The translations under genes were made by a program, and so were the position numbers. From CAZHFW01 sp964531675 (GTDB taxonomy: Bacteria; Planctomycetota; Phycisphaerae; Phycisphaerales; UBA1924): a stretch of DNA of 64,000 bases. The stretch covers positions 12,455-76,454 of the forward strand of contig CAZHFW010000019.1 of NCBI GenBank assembly GCA_964531675.1. The letters are read 5' to 3'. The notes beneath the pieces are model-generated. The model made no database searches. It was not told the origin of the DNA and worked only from the letters and a program-made list of their open reading frames with translations. Shown here piece by piece: positions 53,165 through 63,110 of this stretch; positions within the stretch are counted from its first letter, which is position 1; every line of letters starts with the position of its first letter.

Positions 53165-53935
53165 TCAGTGCCCCGCTTGTGTAACCGCTTTGCGGCCCTT
53201 GGAAACCCGCAGATTCAAGACCTCCACGCCCAGCGAGAAGGCCATCGCGAAGTACACATAACCCTTGGGGACGTGCTGGTGAAGGCCCTCCGCAACCAGC
53301 GTAAACCCGACCAGAAGCAGAAACGAGAGCGCCAGCATCTTGACCGTCGGATGACGCTCCACGAACTCCGCGATCGGCCCTGCGAGCACCAGCATCACGA
53401 TCACCGCCAGCACCACCGCTGCGATCATCACTTCCACAACCTTGGCCATCCCCACCGCGGTGATCACCGAGTCCAGGGAGAACACGATGTCAACCAGCAC
53501 GATCTGCGCGAGGATCCCGGACAACGCCACCTGCGCAAGCTTGCGCGAGGGGTCGGGCGTCTGCCCCGCGGGGGACTCGTGCCCGTCCATCTTGTGATGG
53601 ATCTCCTTGACCGCCTTGAACATCAGGAACAGGCCGCCCAGGAGCAGGACCAGGTCCTTGCCGCTGAGCTCCATCGCGTGCTCGAAGATCCCGAAGGTCG
53701 GCAGGTTCACGATGGGCTTGGTGAGCTTGGTGAGCCAGCTGATCCCGAGGAGAAGGCCGATCCGGGCCACCAGCGCCAGCCCGAGCCCGAGCTTGCGGGC
53801 CATGGGCCGCTTTTCGGGAGGAAGCTTCCCCGTCAGAATCGACAGAAAGACGATGTTGTCGATCCCCAGGACGATCTCCAGGGTCGCAAGCGTGAGCAGC
53901 GCGATGCCGTTCTCGACCGTAAACAGGTGTTCCAT
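53165..53935 (-). CDS. TerC-family membrane protein
   Basis: A 256-residue integral membrane protein with about seven or eight hydrophobic segments. The family signature LEIVLGIDNIVFLSIL near residues 19-34 and the later LVDIVFSLDSVITAVGMA are intact; their Asp pairs suit metal binding. TerC relatives are linked to tellurium resistance and manganese export. Function by family only. It starts divergently from a small plus-strand gene. Confidence 0.9.
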   Translation of the reverse strand: MEHLFTVENGIALLTLATLEIVLGIDNIVFLSILTGKLPPEKRPMARKLGLGLALVARIGLLLGISWLTKLTKPIVNLPTFGIFEHAMELSGKDLVLLLGGLFLMFKAVKEIHHKMDGHESPAGQTPDPSRKLAQVALSGILAQIVLVDIVFSLDSVITAVGMAKVVEVMIAAVVLAVIVMLVLAGPIAEFVERHPTVKMLALSFLLLVGFTLVAEGLHQHVPKGYVYFAMAFSLGVEVLNLRVSKGRKAVTQAGH

Positions 53936-54038
53936 GGCGGGTCATTATGGCGATCGCCGCCGGGCGTGCACGCCGCTTGGCAATCTTGGCAAGGACCTGT
54001 AATCTCCCCGCCTCCGATCGCCGAACTATCCTCAAGCC

Positions 54039-54320
54039 ATGACCGAGCGTCAGCGCATCCTCCTGAAGACCGCGGCCGACCGAGACAAGGCCGAGGCTTT
54101 GCTGCGCCAGCTCATCGACGCCAAGGCGGTCAGCGAGCGCAACCTCGCCGACACCAAGCAGCCCGACTTCCTCAAGCAGGTGACAGGCAAGTCCGCCCTG
54201 GACAACGCCATCACCAGCACCCAGCGGATGATCGAAACCCTCAACCGCACGCTCGATCAGTTCAAGCGCGAGCTCTCGGATGAGGACCTGGCCCTGCTCG
54301 ACGAGCCGCGCAAGGGCTGA
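54039..54320 (+). CDS. Small coiled-coil protein
   Basis: A 93-residue soluble, charged, helical protein with LLKTAADRDKAEALLRQLI and later heptad-like stretches. Not recognised. The gene ends six bases before the convergent surface-protein gene. Confidence 0.55.
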   Translation: MTERQRILLKTAADRDKAEALLRQLIDAKAVSERNLADTKQPDFLKQVTGKSALDNAITSTQRMIETLNRTLDQFKRELSDEDLALLDEPRKG

Positions 54321-54326
54321 GCTCGA

Positions 54327-56693
54327 TCAGAGCGCGCCCTCGCCCACATTTTCAATGATCCACTCATCCTTCGGGGCGCTCTGCCAGTACACGCGCATGA
54401 GTTCCGCCTCGTCGTTGAGCGCGTAGAAAAGGTGATGGTCCGATCGGGCCAGATCGCGCACATCAGGCACCAGCGCCCGCGGCGCATTCTGATCACCGAA
54501 GGGCGGATTCACGATCGTGATCTTCCACGTTGCCTGATCCTGCGCCCACCAGAAGACGCGTGTGATCCCGTCCACGCCGATGGATGCCACGTTGAGCGTC
54601 TGACCAAACTCCCACGCCACCAGCGTGCTCAGCCGCCCACGGAAGTCGGTCGCCGCCGCCTTGGGCGCGCCGGTCTGCACCGTGATATTCGAGTATCTCC
54701 AGTCCCCCGCCAGCTCCGGCGCCCACCAGACCACCGCCAGATCACCCGACGTGGTCCGCGCCGTCATGTTGATGCCTTGCCATGACGTGACCTGCGTCGC
54801 GATCGGACCGGCCATCGCCGGCGCACCCGAAATCGCCGAGAGGTTGTTGCTCCGCCAACCGCTGATCGCGGGCGCCGTCCACACGACTTCCATCTCGCCC
54901 GCCGCGTTGAAGCCCCCCACCGCCACCGACCTCCAGGGCGTCTGGTATCCCGAGAGCGGGCCCACCCACGCGGGAACCGTCTGGCCGATCTGCGCGAGCG
55001 AAGCCGTCACATCGGTGTACGCCGTCGCACCGTTCGAGGCTCGCTGCGCTTCGATCCGCCCGACGATGAACTTGCCCTGCGTCGTGATCCCCGCGACCTG
55101 GGCGATGCCCTCGGTCGCGTCCAGGAACACCGTCGCCTGCGACGTGAAGAACGCCCCGCCGAAGAAGTTGGGCACCACCTGCGTGTAGTCCACGAACCGG
55201 ACCTGCTGATAGGTGCTCTGGAGGAACGTGAACTCGTAGCCCACGACATGCCCGTCCGCCGCGAGCCCCACAAACGCCCAGTCCGCCCGGCCCGTCGTGC
55301 CCACCGCTCGCGACAGCACGCCCTGAACCAGGGCCTTGCCGCCGGTCAGCGTCAACAGATCGACCTTGAACCACTGATTGGGGTCGTATGCGCTGACGGT
55401 GTACAGAATCGGGTGCCCCTGGGCGTCGATATCCCCCGACTGCACGAGCAAACCCACCGCGGACGCGGGAGCCGCGAAGACCGCGGTGGAGAGCTGGGCC
55501 CCGAAGTTGAATCGCACTTCGGAGGAGGTCGTGCGGTACATGCCGCCCGCCAGCGTGAATCCCGCGCTGCGCAGGAAGACCAGCTCCTGCCCATCCGCCC
55601 CCACCAGGCACAACCGGTTGGTGAGGATCTGCGCCTGCTCGTTGAAGTTCGTTGGCGACGGCAGGAGTGAATAGAGCTCCGAGTAGCGCGAGGTGGTCCA
55701 CGTCCCGGTCCACACCGCCAACGCTCCCGCGACGCCGTACTCCTCCGCCCTGTAGATCGCAAAGGCGCTGGATCCCCACGCGAGCGTCACGACGACGTTC
55801 ACACCCGCAGCGGTCGGATCCGTGACGCCCAGCAGCGCCCGCGCCGTCGCGTTCGGCGTCGCGATCCAGCCTCGGAACGCGACCTCCTTCTGCTGCGCGT
55901 GAGGCAAGACGCCCTGGGCCGCCGACGACTTCATGACGCCCAGCCCGTACCCCACCATGCCGTCGGAAGCGTCCCCGTCAAAGTAAACCGCGACCTGCTC
56001 CCGATCAGGCTGCGCCGGCGTCCGTGCGAAGATCAGCTTCTCGCCCGTCCCAAAGCTGATCACGCCATCCGCACTCCGCGACGTGATCGGCTTGACGACG
56101 CCGTCCTCAAGCGACTGATCCGGGTTGGCCAGCACGATCACATTGTCGCCCACGATCTTCAAACCGATCTGGCGATACTCAACCCCGCTCGCGGTCAGAC
56201 GCGTGAGGCGAACCGAGATCGTGTCGCTCGCCCTGTACGTCGTGAACTCGGCGCGTCGCTCCACCAGCAGCCGCACACTCTGCCCGATCGCGTTCCCAGC
56301 ATCCCCATCCGCGTCGTAGGTCGCCTCATGCGTCCCGAGCACGAACGACGAGGGCTCGCGCCGGAAGTCGGTCCCGTCCTGCGAAAGGAACGACGCAAAC
56401 CCATTCCCCCGCGTGATGCTCATGGTCCCGCCGGCGCCAAAGCTCATGGACACCGCGTCGATGGGCTGGCCGGTCTGCACCCCGGCGGGCGTCGCAAAGA
56501 GCTGGGTCCCCGTCAGCGTGAGATCATCCGCCAGCACCGCATCCGCATACATCACGCTGTTCGCGCCCGGCGCGAGGTTGACCCCGACCCACGTCAGATT
56601 CGAACTCATCATCTGACGCGACTCGAGCGTCTCAAAGGACATGCCGCGTCCTGAACCCCTCGCGGGTCCACGCCGATCCGAGCGCTTCGTCAT
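54327..56693 (-). CDS. Large surface protein with LEPR-like N-terminal signal
   Basis: A 788-residue protein. Residues about 20-35 read MSFETLESRQMMSS, a variant of the LEPRxLL-type signal that precedes many giant planctomycete surface proteins. The body is beta-rich and repetitive in style (e.g. VGYELGV-like and TATVWWGA-like strands), without a catalytic motif that I can name. ATG at 56693 has AAGGAG five bases upstream; the open frame to 56765 is not used. It may be a cell-surface or extracellular matrix protein. Confidence 0.65.
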   Translation of the reverse strand: MTKRSDRRGPARGSGRGMSFETLESRQMMSSNLTWVGVNLAPGANSVMYADAVLADDLTLTGTQLFATPAGVQTGQPIDAVSMSFGAGGTMSITRGNGFASFLSQDGTDFRREPSSFVLGTHEATYDADGDAGNAIGQSVRLLVERRAEFTTYRASDTISVRLTRLTASGVEYRQIGLKIVGDNVIVLANPDQSLEDGVVKPITSRSADGVISFGTGEKLIFARTPAQPDREQVAVYFDGDASDGMVGYGLGVMKSSAAQGVLPHAQQKEVAFRGWIATPNATARALLGVTDPTAAGVNVVVTLAWGSSAFAIYRAEEYGVAGALAVWTGTWTTSRYSELYSLLPSPTNFNEQAQILTNRLCLVGADGQELVFLRSAGFTLAGGMYRTTSSEVRFNFGAQLSTAVFAAPASAVGLLVQSGDIDAQGHPILYTVSAYDPNQWFKVDLLTLTGGKALVQGVLSRAVGTTGRADWAFVGLAADGHVVGYEFTFLQSTYQQVRFVDYTQVVPNFFGGAFFTSQATVFLDATEGIAQVAGITTQGKFIVGRIEAQRASNGATAYTDVTASLAQIGQTVPAWVGPLSGYQTPWRSVAVGGFNAAGEMEVVWTAPAISGWRSNNLSAISGAPAMAGPIATQVTSWQGINMTARTTSGDLAVVWWAPELAGDWRYSNITVQTGAPKAAATDFRGRLSTLVAWEFGQTLNVASIGVDGITRVFWWAQDQATWKITIVNPPFGDQNAPRALVPDVRDLARSDHHLFYALNDEAELMRVYWQSAPKDEWIIENVGEGAL

Positions 56694-56956
56694 TTCAGCT
56701 CCTTGAGCCGCACCTTGCCGCGAACTCTCTCGGGCGCACGTGCTGAGGGAGCACAACGCCGCCAACGGATGTTAGCAACTCCCCCGCGATCGGATGCCCA
56801 AACTTCCCACGCCAAAGTCGCAAGTCCGCGTCCCCTCCACAACCCGAATCGCCGACCCCCTCCTTCTTCTCCCACCAGCGCTAAACTTGCCGCCCCGCCC
56901 GTCCCGGCCCCATGCCGTTCCCGAGCGCGGGAGCACCTTTCCCGGAGTCGAGATTC
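56694..56956. other. Divergent promoter region
   Basis: The 263 bp between the LEPR-like gene and ychF. No gene or RNA recognised; promoters for both directions are expected here. Confidence 0.35.
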
Positions 56957-58060
56957 ATGGAAGCCGGCATCGTCGGATTGCCCAACGTTGGCAAGAGCAC
57001 CCTCTTCAACGCCCTCACCAAGGCCGGCGCCCTGGCCGCCAACTACCCCTTCGCGACCATCGAGCCCAACGTCGGCGTCGTCCCGATCCCCGACCCCAAT
57101 CTCGAGATCATCCGCGCCCACATCGAGTCGCAGAAGACCATCCCCGCTGCCCTCCGCCTCGTGGACATCGCGGGCATCGTCAAGGGCGCCTCCGAAGGCG
57201 CCGGCATGGGCAACAAGTTCCTCTCGCACATCCGCGAGGTCGACGCCATCCTCCAGGTCGTCCGCTGCTTCGAGAAGGCCCCGGGCGGCGAACAGATCCT
57301 CCACGTCGATGGCGGCGTCGATCCCATCCGCGACATCAACACCATCAACGCCGAACTCATCCTCGCCGACCTCCAGGTCATCGAAGGCGCCGTCGGCAAG
57401 GCCGAACGCGCCGCCAAGAGCGGAGACAAGGAATCCGTGGCCCGCTACGAGGCCCTGAAGAAAGTCCTCCCCGTCCTCAACGAGGGCAAGCCCGCCCGCG
57501 CCGCCAGGATCGACGACCCCGAGCAGGTCAAGCAGCTCAAGGCCCTGGGCCTCATGAGCGCCAAGAAGATCCTCTACGTCGCCAACGTCGACGAGGAAGA
57601 CCTGGAAGGCAAGAGCCACCTGGTCGACAAGGTCCGCAAGCACGCCGAGGCCGAAGGCAACGAGGTCGTCTGCGTCTGCGCCAAGATCGAGTCCGAGCTC
57701 ACCGACATGACCGACGAGGAGCGCAAGGAAATGCTCGACGCGCTCGGTCTGGCCGAGCCCGCGCTGGCCCGCCTGGCCCGCGCCGCGTACCACCTGCTCG
57801 GGCTCCAGAGCTACTACACCGCGGGCCCCAAGGAAATCCGCGCCTGGACGATCCACACCGGCATGACCGCGCCGCAGGCCGCGGGCGTGATCCACACCGA
57901 CTTCGAACGCGGCTTCATCCGCGCCGAAATCTACTCGGTGGAGGACCTCCAGAAGTTCAAGTCGGAGAAGGCCATCAAGGAAGCGGGCAAGCTCCGCGTC
58001 GAAGGCAAGGACTACGTCATGCGTCCCACCGACGTGTGCAACTTCCTCTTCAACGTCTGA
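56957..58060 (+). CDS. ychF: YchF, OBG-family ATPase
   Basis: A 367-residue P-loop NTPase. MEAGIVGLPNVGKSTLFNAL opens the G domain and the switch motif NYPFATIEPNVGVV follows. The coiled insert and C-terminal TGS domain (AWTIHTGMTAPQAAGVIH, ending VCNFLFNV) are typical. YchF prefers ATP and associates with ribosomes. ATG at 56957 matches the family start. Confidence 0.96.
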   Translation: MEAGIVGLPNVGKSTLFNALTKAGALAANYPFATIEPNVGVVPIPDPNLEIIRAHIESQKTIPAALRLVDIAGIVKGASEGAGMGNKFLSHIREVDAILQVVRCFEKAPGGEQILHVDGGVDPIRDINTINAELILADLQVIEGAVGKAERAAKSGDKESVARYEALKKVLPVLNEGKPARAARIDDPEQVKQLKALGLMSAKKILYVANVDEEDLEGKSHLVDKVRKHAEAEGNEVVCVCAKIESELTDMTDEERKEMLDALGLAEPALARLARAAYHLLGLQSYYTAGPKEIRAWTIHTGMTAPQAAGVIHTDFERGFIRAEIYSVEDLQKFKSEKAIKEAGKLRVEGKDYVMRPTDVCNFLFNV

Positions 58061-58088
58061 TCCGCTTCAAGACCCGACATCGCCGCGT

Positions 58089-58730
58089 TCACACCCGCGC
58101 CCGCATCGCCTCGATCACCCACGCGGGCGTCTGCTGCTTGAACCGCTCGAGCACGCCCCGGCGCGTCCAGTAGTACAGCGCCGTCAAACCGGGGACGAGC
58201 AGGCCGATCGCGATGACGCCCGCGTACACCGCGATCGTCGCGGTGCGGACCGTCCCCGAGACCAGCGAGTCGATCTGCGCATCGCCCGTCATCGACTCCT
58301 TGGGGATGCCCAGATCGCCGTTGAACGCGCCCCAAAGCTTCCAGGCGCCGTACGCGATCAGCGCGACCGCCAGGAAGAGCTGGTTCAGCGCGAGCCTCTT
58401 GGTCGCGTTCATCTCGAACTTGAGGAGCTCGTGCCGCCCCTTGAGATCGTGGTACGCGACAAAGCCAAGCACCGCCGCCGCGACGAATCCCACCGGATCC
58501 GCGAACGCGAAGATCGCGCTGATGACCGCAAAGATCGCTTCGCTCCATCCGTTGAACGCCGCGACCGCCGCCGCACGCCGGATCTTCCGCGCCCGCACCT
58601 CCGCGTCCCGCAGCATCGTCAGATGCTCGGGCGTCAGGGGCGCCGCTCCGCCCGCCGCGTTCTGGTCCTGCGCGTTCACAAGCCGCAGCGTAACCTCAGG
58701 CTCACCGATCGGCTTGGCGGGAAATCCCAT
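58089..58730 (-). CDS. Membrane protein, unknown
   Basis: A 213-residue protein with about four hydrophobic segments, among them AIFAVISAIFAFADPVGFVA and IAVYAGVIAIGLLVPGL. The N-terminal third is charged and cytoplasmic-looking. Not recognised. ATG at 58730. It converges on ychF. Confidence 0.65.
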   Translation of the reverse strand: MGFPAKPIGEPEVTLRLVNAQDQNAAGGAAPLTPEHLTMLRDAEVRARKIRRAAAVAAFNGWSEAIFAVISAIFAFADPVGFVAAAVLGFVAYHDLKGRHELLKFEMNATKRLALNQLFLAVALIAYGAWKLWGAFNGDLGIPKESMTGDAQIDSLVSGTVRTATIAVYAGVIAIGLLVPGLTALYYWTRRGVLERFKQQTPAWVIEAMRARV

Positions 58731-58872
58731 TGCGTGCCTCACTTTGCGCCTTGCGGGCGCGGTTCTCAAGCCTTCTTGGATCGGCCACCCGCACACACCG
58801 CCTTCTCACCAGATCCGCCGGATTCCGCGTCCGCGCCGAGTTATCCGTCCCCGCCGGCGCAACAATCGGCCC

Positions 58873-59274
58873 ATGCACACCCCGCCGATCACCTGGCTCT
58901 GGCTCATCCTCGCCATCCTCTTCGAGGTCGCCTGGGCGCTCTGCCTGAAGGCCTCGCAGGGCTTCACCCGCGTCCCCTTCGCGATCGCGACCATCATCAC
59001 CTACGCCCTGAGCCTGGTCTTCCTCATGCTCGCGGTGAAGAAGCTTGACGTCGGCACGACCTACGCGATCTGGGCCGGCACCGGCGCCGCCCTGATCGCC
59101 ATCGCGGGCATCGTCCTGTTCAAGGAGCCCGCCTCGGCGATCAAGATCGTCTCCCTCGCGCTGGTCATCGCGGGCGTGGTGGGCCTGAACCTCTCCGAGA
59201 ACCACACCGGCGCGCCCAATCCGCCCGTCAGCGCCTCCCCGCCGACCCCGCCCGCGACCCAATCGCCCGCCTGA
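58873..59274 (+). CDS. SMR-family transporter, SugE/Gdx-like
   Basis: A 133-residue small multidrug resistance protein with four membrane helices. LFEVAWALCLKASQGFTR and VGTTYAIWAGTGAALIA match the SugE/Gdx branch (guanidinium export) better than EmrE. The last ~25 residues are a Pro/Ser/Thr tail not typical of the family. A guanidine riboswitch, often found before such genes, is not visible upstream. Confidence 0.82.
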   Translation: MHTPPITWLWLILAILFEVAWALCLKASQGFTRVPFAIATIITYALSLVFLMLAVKKLDVGTTYAIWAGTGAALIAIAGIVLFKEPASAIKIVSLALVIAGVVGLNLSENHTGAPNPPVSASPPTPPATQSPA

Positions 59275-59324
59275 ACAACTTCGTTCCCGACGCAACCCCG
59301 CGCGAAACCTGCGATACTTCCCGC

Positions 59325-61658
59325 GTGAACCGACCGGGGGGTCCAGACCCGAACGAGCGCCCCACCGCCGACTCCGATCCCACGCTTCCGATCGGCCCTG
59401 TTGGCAGCCAGGCTCTCCCCGCGCGCGTCGGTCACTACCAGATCCAGCGCGCCATCGGCGCCGGCAGCTTCGGCACCGTCTACGAAGCGGTCCAGGACAG
59501 CCCGCGCCGCCTCGTCGCGCTCAAACTCCTCCGCCCCACCTCCGAAGACTCCGAGCGGTTCCGCCGCTTCCGCGTCGAAGCCGAAGTGCTGGGCCGCCTC
59601 CGCCATCCCGGGATCGCGCAGGTCTTCGAAGCCGGCGTCCACACCGGCGCAGGCCTGGCGCCGGGGATGGTCCTCCCCTACATCGCGATGGAGCTTCTCT
59701 CCGGGGCACGCACGCTCACCGACTACGCCGACGCGCACAGCCTCGATCCTCGCGCCCGCGTCGAACTCCTCATTCAGTCCTGCCACGCCATCGAGCACGC
59801 CCACGCCCACAACGTCGTCCACCGCGACCTGAAACCCTCCAACATCCTCGTCGAAGCCCCGCGCGACGCGACGACCGTCGTCAAAGTCATCGACTTCGGC
59901 GTCGCCCGCTGGACCGATCCGTTCTCCAGCGCCCCGCCCACCGGCACCGCCCCCGACCAGCTCATCGGCACCGTCGCCTACATGAGCCCCGAGCAATGCG
60001 CCGGCAGCGATGTCTCGCCCCGCTCAGACCAGTACGCCCTCGGCGTCGTGCTCTACCAGCTTCTCACCGGCGCCCTGCCCCACAAGGTCGAAGGCGTCCC
60101 GCTCCTCCAGGCCACCACCGCGATCCGCGACACCGCGCCCACCCGCCCCTCCTCCCTGAACCCCTCGCTCGCGGGCGATCTTGAGACGATCATCCTCAAG
60201 ACCCTCGAGAAAGAGCCCGCACGCCGCTACCTGAGCGTCGCCGAGTTCCGAGCCGACCTTGAACGCTTCCTCGCCGGCGCGCCGATCCAGGCCCGCTCCG
60301 CCAGCGCCGCGTACGTCATCCGCCGCCGCGTCTCGCTCACGCTCCGCGCCCAGCGCGGCCTGGCCGCGGTCCTCTTTCTCATCCTCTCCCTGCTCGCCGC
60401 CAACCTCTTCACACGCCTGACCCTCTGGCCCGGCTCAAAGCTCCAACGCGCCTCCACCGCGCTCATCGCCTCCACCGTCGATCCCGACCTCCGCATCACC
60501 AGCCTCCCCGACGTCCGCGTCATCGCCTTCGACGACAAGACGCGCATGTCCGAACTGGCCGCAGCGCTTGGCATCAAGGGCGTCGACGACGCCAACCCCA
60601 AGTCCTTCCGCGCCCTCCACGGCCAGCTCATGAAGACGCTCGCCTCCTCCGGCGCACGCGTCGTCGTCTTCGACATCGCTTTCGCCGGCGAACCCAACGG
60701 CATGGAGCCCGCCTTCGTCGAAGGCGTCAAGGCACTCAAGAACGCCGGGATCGAGACCGTCGTCGTCATGCCCACCTGGCACATCGATCAGACCGGCAGC
60801 ATCCTGCTCGATCCCACCATCGCTTCCTCGGGCGTGCGCTTCGGCATCACCACCGGGAACTTCCACAGCACCGACCTCTGGGCCGCCGACGCCTACATGC
60901 GCCGCGCCGGGCTCGAACCCATCCCGGGCCTGATGGTCGCGGCCTACGCCGCCTGGCGCGCCCCGGGCGTCACGCCGCGCTACACCGCACTCCCCAGCGC
61001 CCTTGAAATCGGGTACACCGGCGCTCCATCCACGCCCTACCGCCTCGCGGCGCCGTCACGCGAGCCCGATCTGCTCCCGCTCTCCGGCGCGGGCCGCGCG
61101 CCCGAAGCCATCCCCGACCTCGGCGTCCAGCCCGGCGATGAATACGGCCAATACCTCGCCTGGATCCCCGACGAGTCCGACCTCATCACCGAAGTCATCC
61201 CCTACGACGCCGCCCTCACGCTCTCCGCCGACGCCCTCCGCGCCAAAGTCGGAGGCAAAGCCATCGTCGTCGCGAACCTTCGCTCCACCATCGACCGCAA
61301 GGCCAGGCCCGAATCGAGCGACACGATCTCCGGCGGCCTCATCAACGCCGCGATCCTTCAGAACCTGCTCAAGGGACGCATCGTCACCGCGCTGTCGCCC
61401 CTGGGCCAATCCGCGCTGATCCTGGCGCCCGCTGCGATCGCGATGGCGCTGGCCTCCCGCGCTCGCGCTCCGGGCCAGGCGGTCTCCACAACCCTCATGG
61501 TCCTCTTCTCCCTCGTCGCGCTCAGCGCCGTGCTCTACCGTTGGGACGCCACGCTCTGGAATCCCATCCCCGCGATGCTCGCGACCATCCTCTCCGTCAC
61601 GCTCCTGGCTCGCATCGGCAAAGACCTCACCCGCACGCCCTCCGGAACCCAGGCATGA
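59325..61658 (+). CDS. Ser/Thr protein kinase with CHASE2 domain
   Basis: A 777-residue protein. The N-terminal Hanks-type kinase has IGAGSFGTVYEA (glycine loop), Lys67 in VALKLL, HRDLKPSN near 166-173 and DFG near 190. One membrane segment (about 345-362) is followed by an extracytoplasmic CHASE2 sensor (VRVIAFDDKTR; VVVFDIAFAGEPN), then about three C-terminal membrane helices. CHASE2 is a sensory domain, so this looks like an inside-kinase/outside-sensor receptor. GTG at 59325. The next gene overlaps its stop by ATGA. Confidence 0.9.
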   Translation: MNRPGGPDPNERPTADSDPTLPIGPVGSQALPARVGHYQIQRAIGAGSFGTVYEAVQDSPRRLVALKLLRPTSEDSERFRRFRVEAEVLGRLRHPGIAQVFEAGVHTGAGLAPGMVLPYIAMELLSGARTLTDYADAHSLDPRARVELLIQSCHAIEHAHAHNVVHRDLKPSNILVEAPRDATTVVKVIDFGVARWTDPFSSAPPTGTAPDQLIGTVAYMSPEQCAGSDVSPRSDQYALGVVLYQLLTGALPHKVEGVPLLQATTAIRDTAPTRPSSLNPSLAGDLETIILKTLEKEPARRYLSVAEFRADLERFLAGAPIQARSASAAYVIRRRVSLTLRAQRGLAAVLFLILSLLAANLFTRLTLWPGSKLQRASTALIASTVDPDLRITSLPDVRVIAFDDKTRMSELAAALGIKGVDDANPKSFRALHGQLMKTLASSGARVVVFDIAFAGEPNGMEPAFVEGVKALKNAGIETVVVMPTWHIDQTGSILLDPTIASSGVRFGITTGNFHSTDLWAADAYMRRAGLEPIPGLMVAAYAAWRAPGVTPRYTALPSALEIGYTGAPSTPYRLAAPSREPDLLPLSGAGRAPEAIPDLGVQPGDEYGQYLAWIPDESDLITEVIPYDAALTLSADALRAKVGGKAIVVANLRSTIDRKARPESSDTISGGLINAAILQNLLKGRIVTALSPLGQSALILAPAAIAMALASRARAPGQAVSTTLMVLFSLVALSAVLYRWDATLWNPIPAMLATILSVTLLARIGKDLTRTPSGTQA

Positions 61659-62377
61659 AGACCCTCGCCGCTGGCTCACTCATCTCTCTCGCCCTGCTCG
61701 TCGGCCTCTCGGGCTGCGCCAACCACGTCCGCGAGCTCCGCGTGCCCCGCAAGAACCTCAAGGGCCCCGACTACGGCGCCATGGTCGACCCGCAGGCCGA
61801 TCAGGTCTTCCGCGTCATCGATGGCTTCCCCCGCGCCAACACCGAGCAGCAGGTCGAACTCGCCCTCTTCTTCAAGGACCGCACGCCCGACTCGGGCTTG
61901 ACCTACGCCCTGGTCGGACGCGAGGGCTTCCTCACCCTCGCGGGCGACATCACCGAATCCCCCACCCCCGCCTGCGTCCAGATCCACCACTCCGTCCCCA
62001 CCCTCCGCGCGTCCAATGGCTGGATCTACATCAACGGACAGCAGTCCATCGTCGAAACCGACAAGACCACCATCCACACCTGGGGCACCCGCGTGATCGT
62101 CTGGGCTCGCCCCAAGACCGCCGACCGCCCGCGCCAGGACGTCGTCATCTCCCTTGACAATCCCGTCTGCGTCACCCCGGGCGTCGACCTTGGCATCACC
62201 GGCGGCTCGCCCTGCTCAGGCACCACCGTTCCCATGCGGAACTACGTCACCGTCACCTACAACGACGACGGCACAAGCTCCACCTCCACGCCGCAACCCA
62301 CCCGATCCATCACGGATCAGGAAACGCTCGACTTCATCCGCTACGTGCGCCGTCGCGCCGACGAGTTCGGCGTCTGA
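61655..62377 (+). CDS. Lipoprotein overlapping the kinase gene
   Basis: A 240-residue predicted lipoprotein with lipobox LVGLSGC. Its ATG overlaps the kinase stop (ATGA at 61655-61658), so the two are coupled. The mature part is beta-rich (GLTYALVGREGFLTLAGD; GWIYINGQQSIVETD) without a named domain. It may be a partner of the kinase's sensory side; that is inference from coupling only. Confidence 0.75.
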   Translation: MKTLAAGSLISLALLVGLSGCANHVRELRVPRKNLKGPDYGAMVDPQADQVFRVIDGFPRANTEQQVELALFFKDRTPDSGLTYALVGREGFLTLAGDITESPTPACVQIHHSVPTLRASNGWIYINGQQSIVETDKTTIHTWGTRVIVWARPKTADRPRQDVVISLDNPVCVTPGVDLGITGGSPCSGTTVPMRNYVTVTYNDDGTSSTSTPQPTRSITDQETLDFIRYVRRRADEFGV

Positions 62378-62390
62378 ACGTTCGCGATCC

Positions 62391-63110
62391 TCACTCCCGA
62401 GGCCCCACGCTCCAACCCGTCGCCTCCGCGAACTTTGCCTGAAGGTCCGCCGCGATCTGCGCGGGCTTGAGCCCGCGCTCCGCGTAGCTGACGACCGGCA
62501 GGAACCGCAGCGTCGAACGGCTGCGCCTCCACAGACTCGCCCACGCCGGATCCACCTGAGGCGTCCCATCCACCACGACGCACAACACCGGCGCGCCGGT
62601 CTTGTGCACGATCAGCCCGATCCCGGGCATAAAAGGCCGCAGCCGCCGCGCAGGCCGCTCGAGCCCGCCCTCCGGGAAGATCCCGAGTACGCCCCCCGAC
62701 TGCACATGCCTGATCGCTTCCCGCGCCGCGGTCGAGTCGCGCCCGTCGCCCGACACCGCGATCACCTTGCCGATCTCCCACATCCAGTCCAGCTCGGACA
62801 CCTGCATGTCCGCCGCCATCATCCAGCGGATCTCAAACCCGCACATCGCCTGGATCAACACCGGATCGACGCCCGCGGTGTGGTTCGCCACGACCACCAA
62901 AGGTCCCGCGTCGCGCCCCTTGGGCACATGCTCCAGCCCCTCGACCTTGAGCCGGTGCACCACGCGCACATAGACCTGAAAGAAACGCCAGGCGATCCCC
63001 GCCATCGCGTGGCCCGTCGGACTCGTCGCCGTCACCCAATGGCAAAACCAAGCCCAGAGGAAGACCCCTCCGGCCAGCAGGACGGCAATCACAGGCCACG
63101 ACCACAGCAT
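62391..63110 (-). CDS. 1-acyl-glycerol-3-phosphate acyltransferase-like (PlsC)
   Basis: A 239-residue acyltransferase. An N-terminal membrane anchor precedes the catalytic NHTAGVD box (Asn76-Asp82, NHx4D) and FPEGG (around 145-149), the two hallmarks of the LPLAT/AGPAT family in phospholipid synthesis. Acyl acceptor not proven. Convergent with the lipoprotein gene. Confidence 0.9.
   Translation of the reverse strand: MLWSWPVIAVLLAGGVFLWAWFCHWVTATSPTGHAMAGIAWRFFQVYVRVVHRLKVEGLEHVPKGRDAGPLVVVANHTAGVDPVLIQAMCGFEIRWMMAADMQVSELDWMWEIGKVIAVSGDGRDSTAAREAIRHVQSGGVLGIFPEGGLERPARRLRPFMPGIGLIVHKTGAPVLCVVVDGTPQVDPAWASLWRRSRSTLRFLPVVSYAERGLKPAQIAADLQAKFAEATGWSVGPRE

Noticed and set aside
52021..53184. 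387-residue plus-strand frame opposite the Gly/Arg-repeat gene
   Set aside because: The minus frame has a signal peptide, ribosome site and terminator; the plus frame has none of these.
58797..58872. Possible guanidine riboswitch before the SMR transporter
   Set aside because: The gap is too short and shows none of the conserved guanidine-I, -II or -III motifs.
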